A DNA stretch of 12,443 nt from Candidatus Tayloriibacteriota bacterium. Lineage in GTDB: Bacteria > Patescibacteriota > Minisyncoccia > Phycocordibacterales > PALSA-1337. Position numbers and translations under genes: made by a program. The DNA lies in assembly GCA_023269245.1 (NCBI GenBank), contig JAHFMB010000020.1:1-12443 (forward strand), in the 5' to 3' direction. The notes below the pieces were generated by a model. That model was not told the origin of the DNA. It ran no database searches and saw nothing but the letters and a program-made list of their open reading frames with translations. This document shows positions 1 through 7,046 of the stretch, piece after piece (the stretch's first letter is position 1; the number at the start of each line of letters is the position of its first letter).

Positions 1-501
1 GGCAGGACATTGCTGACCGAACCGAGAGCGCTCTTGGAACGCGGTGAGAATCAGTATGTAGAGTTCAAGGAAACACTCCGCTATGACACTCGAAAGGGTG
101 AAATAAGCAAGGAAATTGAAAAAATGGTCCTCAAAACAATTGTTGCCTTTCTTAACTCTGAGGGCGGCATGATCTTTATTGGCGTAGATGATGCAGGAAA
201 GGTTATCGGTCTCGAGCGGGACTACAAAGTGCTTACCAAGAAAAATAGAGATGGTTTTGAAAATCATTTGACGATGCTGGTTAAAACTCAGATTGGCTTG
301 CCGTTCACCAAATACGTCAAAACTAGATTCGAAGAAATTGACGGACAGGATATATGTATTGTCTCGGTACGAGAGGCACACAAACCAGCCTATCTTCAAA
401 ATTCCGACAAGAAGGAGGAGTTTTTCGTACGCGTAGGTAACTCGACCCAGCCTTTTTCCATGAGTGAGACCGAGGAATACATCAAGACGAGGTGGAAGTA
501 G
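1..501 (+). CDS. AlbA_2 (Schlafen-type) putative DNA-binding domain protein, 5' end cut
   Basis: The frame is open to the left window edge, so the protein probably begins outside; a TTG at 10 is the first possible start inside, but nothing favours it. The visible ~166 residues form one AlbA_2-type domain. Its hallmarks are an early E-x-x-x-V-E-F-K-E stretch (around nt 46-75), the F-L-N-S-E-G-G core followed by I-F-I-G-V-D-D (about nt 148-192), and a C-terminal F-F-V-R-x-G-N-S-T segment (about nt 421-447). Family members are annotated as putative DNA-binding or ATP-binding transcriptional regulators, and some are fused to other domains upstream; the biochemical role is generally not known. It ends with TAG six bases before the convergent typA stop. 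Domain recognition is fairly sure; the cellular function is not. Confidence 0.8.
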   Translation, partial: GRTLLTEPRALLERGENQYVEFKETLRYDTRKGEISKEIEKMVLKTIVAFLNSEGGMIFIGVDDAGKVIGLERDYKVLTKKNRDGFENHLTMLVKTQIGLPFTKYVKTRFEEIDGQDICIVSVREAHKPAYLQNSDKKEEFFVRVGNSTQPFSMSETEEYIKTRWK

Positions 502-507
502 TCGTCT

Positions 508-2301
508 TTATTTCAGGTCACTTCTTCGTGACCTTGCACGATCGAGCTCTGTCAAGAACTTCTTGCGTAGTCGGACATTCTTCGGAGTAATTTCGAGATA
601 TTCATCTTCACGCATGAGCTCGAGGCCGCGCTCAATAGAAAGTTCGAATGGGGGCACCAACATCAGGGCCTCATCCTTTCCTGATGAACGCATATTGCTC
701 ATAGCCTTTCCTTTGCATGGATTTACGTCCATATCATCACCTTTTGCCGTATCACCGACGACCATGCCCTCATATACTTCAACTGCGGGACCAATGAAGA
801 GGCGACCACGATCTTGGAGGTTCCAGAGAGAAAAACCAAGTGATTTGCCGGTGGCCATAGAGGTCATCGAACCGGTCTCACGCTTTTCGATCTCGCCTGC
901 ATATGGCTTGAATCCAATCACGCGTGAGGACATAATACCTTCACCTTTAGTGTCGATAATAAATGCATTTTTATAACCAAGAAGGCCACGTGTAGGAATT
1001 TCGAAAACCAAGCGCACTTGGTTGCTATGGGTGCTCATGTTACTCATGATACCTTTACGTTTACCAAGAGTTTCAATGATGGTGCCTGAATATTCTTGCG
1101 GACAGTCAATGATGAGCTCTTCAAACGGCTCGAGCTTTTCACCGCCTTCTTCCTTAAAAATAACCTTCGGCTGTGAGACTTGAAGCTCGAATCCTTCACG
1201 GCGCATGTTTTCAACGAGAATGGCAATATGGAGTTCACCACGTCCGTAGACAGTGAAGAATTCGTTTGAAGTAAAATCAACCTTGAGTCCGACATTGGTC
1301 TCAAGTTCACGTTCAAGGCGTTCACGGATCTGGCGCCCTGTTACGAATGTTCCTTCACGGCCGGCGAATGGGGAATTGTTCACCAAAAACTGCAAGGAAA
1401 TGGTTGGTTCATCAACTTTGATGGCAGGAAGAGCCGCGGTTGCTTCATTGTCAGCAATGGTTTCTCCAATATAAATATCTGGCATACCAGCAACGGTTAC
1501 AATATCTCCTGATTCTGCTTCCTTGACCTCGATACGCTTTTTTCCGTCAAAGGTGAAGAGTTTGGTGATCTTGCCGGTAAATGTTTTGCCGTTGATATCT
1601 TTGACCCAGACATTCTGACCATCCTTGATTGTTCCACTATAAATACGGCAGACAGCAAGACGTCCGAGGAAGTTGTCGTACCCAAGATTGAACACTTGGG
1701 CAGTCAGTGGGTCGCCGGCATTTTTCTTGGCATTGGCTGGTGGAACATGTTCGATAATCATGTCCAACAGTGGCGTCAGATCTTTCGCTTCATCAGCAAG
1801 TTTCTTTTTTGCGACGCCCTGACGTCCGATAGCGTAAATGGTAGGGAAGTCGAGCTGCTCATTATTGGCACCGAGTTCCATAAATAGCCCCAGTACTTCA
1901 TCATGGGCGCGCGTTGGGTTTGCGGCTGGCTTGTCGATCTTGTTGAGCACGAGAATCGGCTTGATGCCAAGCTCAAGAGACTTTTTCAATACAAAACGAG
2001 TCTGTGGCATCGGACCTTCTTGCGCATCAACGACAAGGAGAACAGTGTCGATGGAGCGAAGGACGCGTTCGACTTCGGAACCGAAATCAGCGTGGCCTGG
2101 CGTGTCAACAATGTTAATTTTGGTGCCTTTGTAAGTGATAGAGGTATTTTTTGCGTAAATGGTAATACCACGCTCCTGTTCGAGTGCGTTTGAGTCCATT
2201 GAACCTTCGTCGCCGTGGCCACATTGGGCCATGATCGCATCGGTGAGGGTTGTTTTGCCATGGTCAACGTGCGCGATAATGGCGATGTTTCGGATATCCA
2301 T
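508..2301 (-). CDS. typA: Translational GTPase TypA/BipA
   Basis: A ribosome-binding GTPase of the EF-G/LepA superfamily that helps ribosome assembly and growth under stress. The protein is 597 aa, normal for the family. Visible motifs are G1 A-H-V-D-H-G-K-T (residues 10-17), G2 G-I-T-I (45-48), G3 D-T-P-G-H (66-70) and G4 N-K-I-D (120-123). Downstream comes the typical N-N-S-P-F-A-G-R-E-G stretch, then the EF-G-like domains and the BipA-specific C-terminal domain (G-R-L-F-I-G-P, L-T-P-K-like end). The G5 region reads Y-A-I-G-R-Q-G where most homologues have Y-A-S-A. The ATG at 2301 is chosen over an in-frame TTG at 2331 because it gives the family N-terminus and because the promoter would place the RNA start near 2325, downstream of the TTG. 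No Shine-Dalgarno is visible. It converges with the AlbA_2 gene. Confidence 0.97.
   Translation of the reverse strand: MDIRNIAIIAHVDHGKTTLTDAIMAQCGHGDEGSMDSNALEQERGITIYAKNTSITYKGTKINIVDTPGHADFGSEVERVLRSIDTVLLVVDAQEGPMPQTRFVLKKSLELGIKPILVLNKIDKPAANPTRAHDEVLGLFMELGANNEQLDFPTIYAIGRQGVAKKKLADEAKDLTPLLDMIIEHVPPANAKKNAGDPLTAQVFNLGYDNFLGRLAVCRIYSGTIKDGQNVWVKDINGKTFTGKITKLFTFDGKKRIEVKEAESGDIVTVAGMPDIYIGETIADNEATAALPAIKVDEPTISLQFLVNNSPFAGREGTFVTGRQIRERLERELETNVGLKVDFTSNEFFTVYGRGELHIAILVENMRREGFELQVSQPKVIFKEEGGEKLEPFEELIIDCPQEYSGTIIETLGKRKGIMSNMSTHSNQVRLVFEIPTRGLLGYKNAFIIDTKGEGIMSSRVIGFKPYAGEIEKRETGSMTSMATGKSLGFSLWNLQDRGRLFIGPAVEVYEGMVVGDTAKGDDMDVNPCKGKAMSNMRSSGKDEALMLVPPFELSIERGLELMREDEYLEITPKNVRLRKKFLTELDRARSRRSDLK
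515..534. other. Hairpin between convergent gene ends
   Basis: A perfect 7-bp inverted repeat, AGGTCAC and GTGACCT, encloses a 6-base loop. It lies inside the last codons of typA and just beyond the AlbA_2 gene stop. There is no clear T-run after it on either strand, so it is at best a weak bidirectional terminator or a transcript end stabiliser. It could also be a chance product of the charged Arg-Arg-Ser-Asp C-terminal codons. Confidence 0.3.
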
Positions 2302-2331
2302 AGGGGAAAGATAAATAGGGAATGAGCCCAA

Positions 2332-2360
2332 AGTTTACATTATTTGAACATATTTGTCAA
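2332..2360 (-). promoter_or_regulatory. Sigma70-type promoter of typA
   Basis: Reading the minus strand, TTGACA (2360-2355) is followed after exactly 17 bases by TAAACT (2337-2332). The predicted RNA start is near 2325, giving a leader of about 24 nt before the ATG at 2301. This excludes the upstream TTG at 2331 as a start. The -35 is a perfect consensus, so this should be a strong constitutive promoter. Confidence 0.75.
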
Positions 2361-2369
2361 AATCTCGGT

Positions 2370-2403
2370 AAATAAAACGCCCAACCAGTGGGAACCGGTT
2401 GGG
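2370..2403 (-). terminator. Rho-independent terminator of the kinase-like gene
   Basis: On the minus strand a 7-bp stem, CCCAACC with GGTTGGG, and a 10-base loop is followed by CG and then TTTTATTT. It starts 38 bases after the stop codon of the kinase-like gene and lies directly upstream of the typA -35 box. It therefore separates the two same-strand genes. A second small hairpin, GAGCC/GGCTC at 2410-2422, precedes it. Confidence 0.75.
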
Positions 2404-2441
2404 TTGTTTGAGCCTATGGCTCACGCACGGATTGGAGAAGG

Positions 2442-3266
2442 TCAGGTGGCCAGTGCGAATCGGTGCTGGCCTGATGACTCGCGGGGCGGAACCGGACTGG
2501 TTTCGTACACCTCGAGACGATGCGTGCTGGCTGCCGGCACGGTTGAGTGAGCGGCGTGGGCAACCTTCGCGACAGGTTTGGGAGATTTATCGAGTTCCTC
2601 GATGGCGATGCAGGCCTTGTGATCGCGGGTCTTGATGCGACGCAGCATCTTGGCCTTGACGTTTTCCGGCAGTTGCACGATTCCGATACAGGTCACGATG
2701 GAATCGCGCAAGGTGAGCCGAAAACTGATCTCGTGGTAGCGCGGACACAGCTTGAGTGCCGGAATGGTGAGATGCTGGTAGTCAGTCCATCCCCGTTCGA
2801 GTTTTTCCGTTGACATCGAGTCGGGACGCAGATCGCCAGCTTCGAGGCGGCGTTTGACGCCAAGATACATGTTGCCTTTGTCGCCGATGATGTGGATGAC
2901 GGTCACGCGAATTCCGCATTGATTCAAACAGCGAGCCTCCTCTACGGTGCGCATGCCGCCAGTCAGGATCAGATGTTCGGTCTGACGACCATCTTGGCGG
3001 TCGAGCATGGCGAGGTATTTCATCGTCATGGTGTAAATCAGGCGGCCGTCGGGAATGACCCCGCCGTCGTCCATGAGTGCGCGGTATTGCTGCAATTGTC
3101 GGCCAATGTCAGTTTCGGGACGTGCAAGGTAGTACTTGATTGCGTCACTCATGTCCACCAGCCGCACCTTCGTATTGTTGTTCAGTGCCTGCAGGAGGAT
3201 TTTGCCTTTTTTGGTCTTTCCGCAACAGCGGAAGCCGGTAATCACCGTTATGTCGTTCAGCATCAT
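2442..3266 (-). CDS. Adenylate-kinase-like P-loop NTPase (divergent nucleotide kinase)
   Basis: A 274-aa protein. The fold is read from an N-terminal Walker A G-F-R-C-C-G-K-T (residues 11-18), an NMP-site-like segment ending G-G-V-I-P-D (68-73, compare G-x-L-V-P-D in adenylate kinase), and G-G-M-R-T-V-E-E-A (103-111), matching the G-F-P-R-T-x-x-Q-A motif with its NMP-binding Arg at 106. An Arg-rich helical stretch follows (139-170), resembling the lid and R-L-x-x-Y core. The role would be phosphoryl transfer to a nucleotide or similar small molecule, but the substrate is unknown and the P-loop departs from the usual G-x-P-G-S-G-K-G. Residues ~196-274 form an extra basic, then Ala/Ser/Pro-rich tail not found in adenylate kinases. 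The ATG at 3266 (or 3263) is preferred because the predicted promoter lies downstream of the earlier in-frame TTG at 3365. The gene has its own promoter and terminator. Its 3' end is visibly GC-rich compared with the neighbouring pilus genes, a possible sign of transfer. Confidence 0.7.
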   Translation of the reverse strand: MMLNDITVITGFRCCGKTKKGKILLQALNNNTKVRLVDMSDAIKYYLARPETDIGRQLQQYRALMDDGGVIPDGRLIYTMTMKYLAMLDRQDGRQTEHLILTGGMRTVEEARCLNQCGIRVTVIHIIGDKGNMYLGVKRRLEAGDLRPDSMSTEKLERGWTDYQHLTIPALKLCPRYHEISFRLTLRDSIVTCIGIVQLPENVKAKMLRRIKTRDHKACIAIEELDKSPKPVAKVAHAAHSTVPAASTHRLEVYETSPVPPRESSGQHRFALAT

Positions 3267-3296
3267 AAATGATGTCGTTTGCCTTTGGTTCGTGTA

Positions 3297-3324
3297 TTTA
3301 TACAGGCTGAAAATGCCTTTCCAA
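3297..3324 (-). promoter_or_regulatory. Likely promoter of the kinase-like gene
   Basis: On the minus strand, TTGGAA (3324-3319), a 16-base spacer and TATAAA (3302-3297), followed by T. The RNA would start near 3290, leaving a leader of about 24 nt before the ATG at 3266. This argues against the in-frame TTG at 3365 as the start. Confidence 0.5.
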
Positions 3325-3421
3325 TCCTTTTTTCTGGGAAGAACAGCCGGGAAATATACTACCACATATTCAAATCTTCAGCAAATCTTTACCATGTCTT
3401 CAGTGATTCTCCAGTTGGTCC

Positions 3422-3430
3422 TGATATGGT
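3422..3430 (+). promoter_or_regulatory. Possible extended -10 element of the pilus operon
   Basis: TGATATGGT fits the extended -10 pattern TGnTATnnT and ends six bases before the ATG at 3437. This is the same spacing as the better element in front of scpB (8616-8624). No convincing -35 is seen. If real, the operon messenger would be leaderless, which fits the absence of a Shine-Dalgarno. Confidence 0.35.
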
Positions 3431-3436
3431 GGTTGT

Positions 3437-4543
3437 ATGACAACAGGATTTCCATCGCATATAACAACTGCAGTTGAAGCAATTGATACTATTATTTCTT
3501 TTGCTATACATAGCAGAGCCTCTGATATTCACTATGATCCTCAACGTTCGGACTCCTGCGTACGGTTCCGTATAGATGGATGCGTTGTAGTGGCGGGGTA
3601 TGTACCTCGTCGGTTTCATGATGAGGTGATTGCACGGCTCAAAATACTATCAGGCGCTCGAACTGACTTACATGCCATTCCACAGGATGGTAGATGGACC
3701 TATGACGCAGATGGTTCACCCTACCAGATGCGCATTTCGTTTATGCCTTCATATCATGGGGAAAATGCGGTAATCCGTATTCTTCCGACTATTATCGATA
3801 GTGATATATCGTTTGCACGTCTCGGTTTTACGCCGGACCATGTGCGGAGTATTGATGCCGCATTGCACAAGACTTCAGGCATGATACTGGTGACCGGACC
3901 TACAGGTTCAGGGAAGACGACGACACTTCATGCTTGCCTGACACTCAAGGCCCGCGAGCCTCTTTCCATCATCACATTGGAGGACCCGGTTGAATATGAG
4001 GTTCCATCAGTGAGACAGATTCATATTCGGCACAATTATGGCGTGACTTTTGCATCGGGTTTGAGATCGGCGTTGCGTCAGGATCCTGATGTGATTATGG
4101 TCGGTGAAATACGTGATGCTGATACTGCCAAGGTAGCGATACATACCGCATTAACTGGCCACCTCGTCTTATCGACGCTTCATACAAATTCCGCACTCGA
4201 AGCCATTCCTCGCCTCACAGATATGGGGGTTGATCATTACTTACTGGCATCTACGATACGATGTGTCATAGCGCAAAGACTGGTGAGGATTATGTGTCAA
4301 GCATGTGGTTCGTCGGGATGTGACGAATGTGGTAATACCGGATATCGTGGTCGGTCAGTTATTGCCGAAGTGTGTGAGGTTGATGATGGCATGAAGCGTC
4401 TTATCTCAGAACGGGCGTCCATATCAAAGCTTGTTGATTACGCATGTACCAATGGATTCAATCCGATTAGTGATGATGGTAATGAAAAAGTTGAATGGGG
4501 AATTACCACTCCAGAAGAAGTAACCAGAGTACTCTATGAATAA
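3437..4543 (+). CDS. Type IV pilus / type II secretion ATPase (GspE/PilB/PilT family)
   Basis: A cytoplasmic hexameric ATPase that would power pilus or pseudopilus assembly through the platform protein encoded next. In 368 aa it shows an N2-like domain (about 1-125, with A-S-D-I-H at 28-32), Walker A G-P-T-G-S-G-K-T (154-161), the Asp box around L-E-D-P-V-E-Y (181-187), Walker B D-P-D-V-I-M-V-G-E-I-R-D (216-227, catalytic Glu224) and the His box T-G-H-L-V-L-S-T-L-H-T-N (240-251). A zinc-type tetracysteine follows (C287, C290, C295, C298), then T-G-Y-R-G-R. The cysteines mark it as GspE/PilB-like rather than PilT-like, yet it lacks the ~150-residue N-terminal domain of PilB and the loop between the cysteine pairs is very short. 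Its end overlaps the next gene by 8 bases, so translation is probably coupled. Confidence 0.92.
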   Translation: MTTGFPSHITTAVEAIDTIISFAIHSRASDIHYDPQRSDSCVRFRIDGCVVVAGYVPRRFHDEVIARLKILSGARTDLHAIPQDGRWTYDADGSPYQMRISFMPSYHGENAVIRILPTIIDSDISFARLGFTPDHVRSIDAALHKTSGMILVTGPTGSGKTTTLHACLTLKAREPLSIITLEDPVEYEVPSVRQIHIRHNYGVTFASGLRSALRQDPDVIMVGEIRDADTAKVAIHTALTGHLVLSTLHTNSALEAIPRLTDMGVDHYLLASTIRCVIAQRLVRIMCQACGSSGCDECGNTGYRGRSVIAEVCEVDDGMKRLISERASISKLVDYACTNGFNPISDDGNEKVEWGITTPEEVTRVLYE

Positions 4544-5570
4544 AAAAGACGTTATTTTAACGCTCGAACGCCTCGAGCTCTATATGTCAGCCGGTATGCC
4601 ACTGGATCGGGCCATGGTCCTTATAGGGGAAGGGGGTACACGAAAGCATCGGGCAATCATCAAAAGTATTGTTGATGACGTGATTTCTGGTCGGTTACTG
4701 TCTTCGTCGCTTGAAAAACATTTGAGGATATCACCAACTTTAGCTGGTTTAATCCAGCATGGTGAATCATCCGGAGAACTTATTAGATCATTGTGCATTA
4801 GTCGTACCATGATTGAAAAACAACAGGATATGCTAAAGAAATGCACATCGGCTCTGGTGTATCCGGTTGTCATAGGTATATTCGCGCTGCTCCTCACAGT
4901 TGGTCTTGTTCGTGGCGTATTACCTCAGATAACGCCCATGCTCAGAGGTCTTCATGTCAATCTACCGTTATTGACTCGGGTGGTTATTTCTACTTCCGAA
5001 CATCTGGTTTCGTACGGGCTATACATGCTCGGCGGAGCGGTCACGGGGTTGTTTGTGTTCATTGTATTGTATTCCCGAGTGCGCCGGTATAAGTACCTCT
5101 GTCAGTATCTACTTATTCATATACCCATTGTTGGGCACGCACTATTTTCCTACTCACTGTCATTATTTCTCCAATCATTTGGGTCTCTTGTTGAGTCGGG
5201 TTTACCTGTGTCGCCATCGTACACGAAGACCGTTAGAACTGTTTCTTTGTTACCTCTCCAAGACATGCTTCACGGCAAGGCTTTAGATATCGAGAAGGGG
5301 ATTTCGTGCGGCACGGTACTGGCAAACATATCGGCTAAGATTCCTCATCATGTCCCAGCGTTACTATCTGCTGGAGAGGCGTCGGGAACCCTTGGGTCTT
5401 CGCTTACCCGTGCCGCTTCAATCCTTGATCGTGACATAGACCATGCTCTCAAACGCATAACGTCACTTATAGAGCCGGTCATGATGGTTGGGATGGGGTG
5501 TTCTGTTGGAAGCATCGCATTATCAATAATGATGCCGATATATGACATATCAAAAGCATTACAACATTGA
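4536..5570 (+). CDS. pilC: PilC/GspF-type inner-membrane platform protein
   Basis: Polytopic protein that links the cytoplasmic ATPase to the growing pilus. It is 344 aa, somewhat short for the ~400-aa family. Two T2SSF repeats are visible. The first has Y-M-S-A-G-M-P-L (residues 17-24) and G-E-S-S-G-E-L (76-82), then a long hydrophobic segment starting V-Y-P-V-V-I-G. The second has F-G-S-L-V-E-S-G-L-P-V and later G-E-A-S-G-T-L-G, then a terminal membrane segment ending in M-M-P-I-Y-D. A middle membrane helix lies near Y-M-L-G-G-A-V-T-G-L-F-V-F. The ATG overlaps the ATPase gene by 8 bases and the end overlaps the next gene by 29 bases, indicating one operon. Family assignment is firm; whether the machine is a type IV pilus or a related secretion or competence system is inference. 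Confidence 0.9.
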   Translation: MNKKDVILTLERLELYMSAGMPLDRAMVLIGEGGTRKHRAIIKSIVDDVISGRLLSSSLEKHLRISPTLAGLIQHGESSGELIRSLCISRTMIEKQQDMLKKCTSALVYPVVIGIFALLLTVGLVRGVLPQITPMLRGLHVNLPLLTRVVISTSEHLVSYGLYMLGGAVTGLFVFIVLYSRVRRYKYLCQYLLIHIPIVGHALFSYSLSLFLQSFGSLVESGLPVSPSYTKTVRTVSLLPLQDMLHGKALDIEKGISCGTVLANISAKIPHHVPALLSAGEASGTLGSSLTRAASILDRDIDHALKRITSLIEPVMMVGMGCSVGSIALSIMMPIYDISKALQH

Positions 5571-7035
5571 TGTTGGCATACAGTATCGTAGCGGGTTGAT
5601 ATTGGCTGATATTATGGTCGCTATTTCCTTGGGTGCACTCTTTGTAATAACGATTACACAGACATTTCAGAGTTCCCGTGAGGTGTTCGAATACGCGCAC
5701 GAGCGCAATCGATTGATGAATGTTTATGAGGTCCACGAGAATGCATTTCGAGACATGAAGTTGTATGAATCACGAACAACGACACTTAACTCTGATGATG
5801 TTGGATACCAGCGATATTCAACTACAACCATTGAAGCTTATGCTCATTGGTATGGCAACGATCGTATCCAAACAGACATGCATGTATTTTCAGACACCGG
5901 TTCGATACATTTCGTGAACATTCGATCGAATCCGTTTACTATGAGTGATGAGGTGGCTGGCACTGCTTTATGTTCAGTTGATTTTACTAGTGGAAGCATT
6001 GTTGGGTCATTTGGTTACGGTCAAGCAACAAAGCCAGATCCACAGATACTTGTCCCACACATTACCCCGATTACTTTGCCCCTTGATCCATCCATACCGC
6101 TTACTCATATCGAAGTTCGTTCCGGAATTGCGTATATATCGACGGATTCGTCGCGCCAGTCTGATCCTGACGTTCTTATTTTTGATATGCACGATGCTAC
6201 ACATCCTCTTTTGCTGTCCGGTATCCATACTGGGCCGGGCATTTCAGAAATTTCTGTCGTTGGAAATAGAATTTTTTCAGCTGTCACGAGTCGCACTGCC
6301 CAGTTACAAAGCATACATTTGCAAGATCTCAATACTATGTCTATTGAGTCAAGCTACAAACTCCCACTGCCATATGCATCCGCCACACCGCCACTCGGCA
6401 GTTCTCTCTTCTATGACCGCGGATTTGTTTATTTGGGTACGGATAAATGGGATGGAGACGAATTTTCTGTCATCCAAGTTTCGAACCCAGCGATGCCACT
6501 AAAGATAAGTGGTATTGAAATAGGTAGCAAAGTACATGCAATATATGTCCGGGATGGTTTCGCCTATGTTGCTGCCTCAGATCAAAAGCAATTACACATC
6601 ATCGATGTACATGACCCGAGCCGACCATTTCTAGTTGATTTCTTTAGTCCCTCAGGGTGGGAACGTCAAGAAGGGAAGTCCCTATCTTTTTTTGAAGGAG
6701 AGCTTCAGTTCGGTAGGACCTCGGGTGGATTCAATATAAAACAGGATCGCGAACTTTTTGCGTTGAGTAGTTCGACCTTACCTTATGTTCAGCATTCCAA
6801 TGACTATTCAGCGGATCTCGCTGGGGGTGTGTACGGAATTATTTCAGATAGGTCTTTCCTGTATGCAATTAGTAGACAGGGCGGACAAGAATTTCAGATA
6901 TACGATCGCACTTTAGCAACAACTACGGTCACATATATCCAGCTTCCTTCAGTTCCACAGAGCTTATCATGTGATAGTGATTCGCTCTACGTATTGAGTG
7001 CCTCATCGCCAGTTGTATATCACATACAATTTTAA
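5542..7035 (+). CDS. Prepilin-like protein fused to an LVIVD-type seven-repeat beta-propeller
   Basis: 497 aa in two parts. Residues 1-18 look like a prepilin leader ending R-S-G, followed by the hydrophobic helix L-I-L-A-D-I-M-V-A-I-S-L-G (19-31). The residue at +5 after the predicted cleavage site is Asp23 where most pilins have Glu. Residues ~45-185 resemble a minor-pilin body. From ~186 to the end, seven related units of 43-52 residues begin near 189, 233, 285, 331, 378, 427 and 470. The clearest is 331-372, with G-F-A-Y-V-A-A and then I-I-D-V-H-D-P-S-R-P, the LVIVD pattern of a beta-propeller. By inference this is a minor pilin or tip protein displaying a ligand-binding propeller outside the cell. 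The ATG at 5542, inside the end of pilC, is the only start that retains the leader. No Shine-Dalgarno is seen. No Glu5 and no prepilin peptidase gene nearby are reasons for caution. Confidence 0.72.
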   Translation: MTYQKHYNIDVGIQYRSGLILADIMVAISLGALFVITITQTFQSSREVFEYAHERNRLMNVYEVHENAFRDMKLYESRTTTLNSDDVGYQRYSTTTIEAYAHWYGNDRIQTDMHVFSDTGSIHFVNIRSNPFTMSDEVAGTALCSVDFTSGSIVGSFGYGQATKPDPQILVPHITPITLPLDPSIPLTHIEVRSGIAYISTDSSRQSDPDVLIFDMHDATHPLLLSGIHTGPGISEISVVGNRIFSAVTSRTAQLQSIHLQDLNTMSIESSYKLPLPYASATPPLGSSLFYDRGFVYLGTDKWDGDEFSVIQVSNPAMPLKISGIEIGSKVHAIYVRDGFAYVAASDQKQLHIIDVHDPSRPFLVDFFSPSGWERQEGKSLSFFEGELQFGRTSGGFNIKQDRELFALSSSTLPYVQHSNDYSADLAGGVYGIISDRSFLYAISRQGGQEFQIYDRTLATTTVTYIQLPSVPQSLSCDSDSLYVLSASSPVVYHIQF

Positions 7036-7046
7036 CTATCAACATC

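Noticed and set aside
464..2267. Several open frames of 60-170 codons on both strands across the typA region
   Set aside because: They lie fully inside typA in other frames, have no recognisable motifs and are shadows of its codon usage.
2301..2331. TTG start of typA giving ten extra residues
   Set aside because: The predicted transcript starts near 2325, downstream of this TTG, and the family N-terminus begins at the ATG at 2301.
2547..3272. Plus-strand open frames of 88 and 126 codons opposite the kinase-like gene
   Set aside because: They are antisense to a gene with clear kinase motifs, its own promoter and terminator; no motifs of their own were seen.
3266..3365. N-terminal extension of the kinase-like protein from a TTG at 3365
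   Set aside because: The -35/-10 pair at 3324-3297 lies inside this extension, so it would not be transcribed from that promoter; the P-loop normally sits close to the N-terminus.
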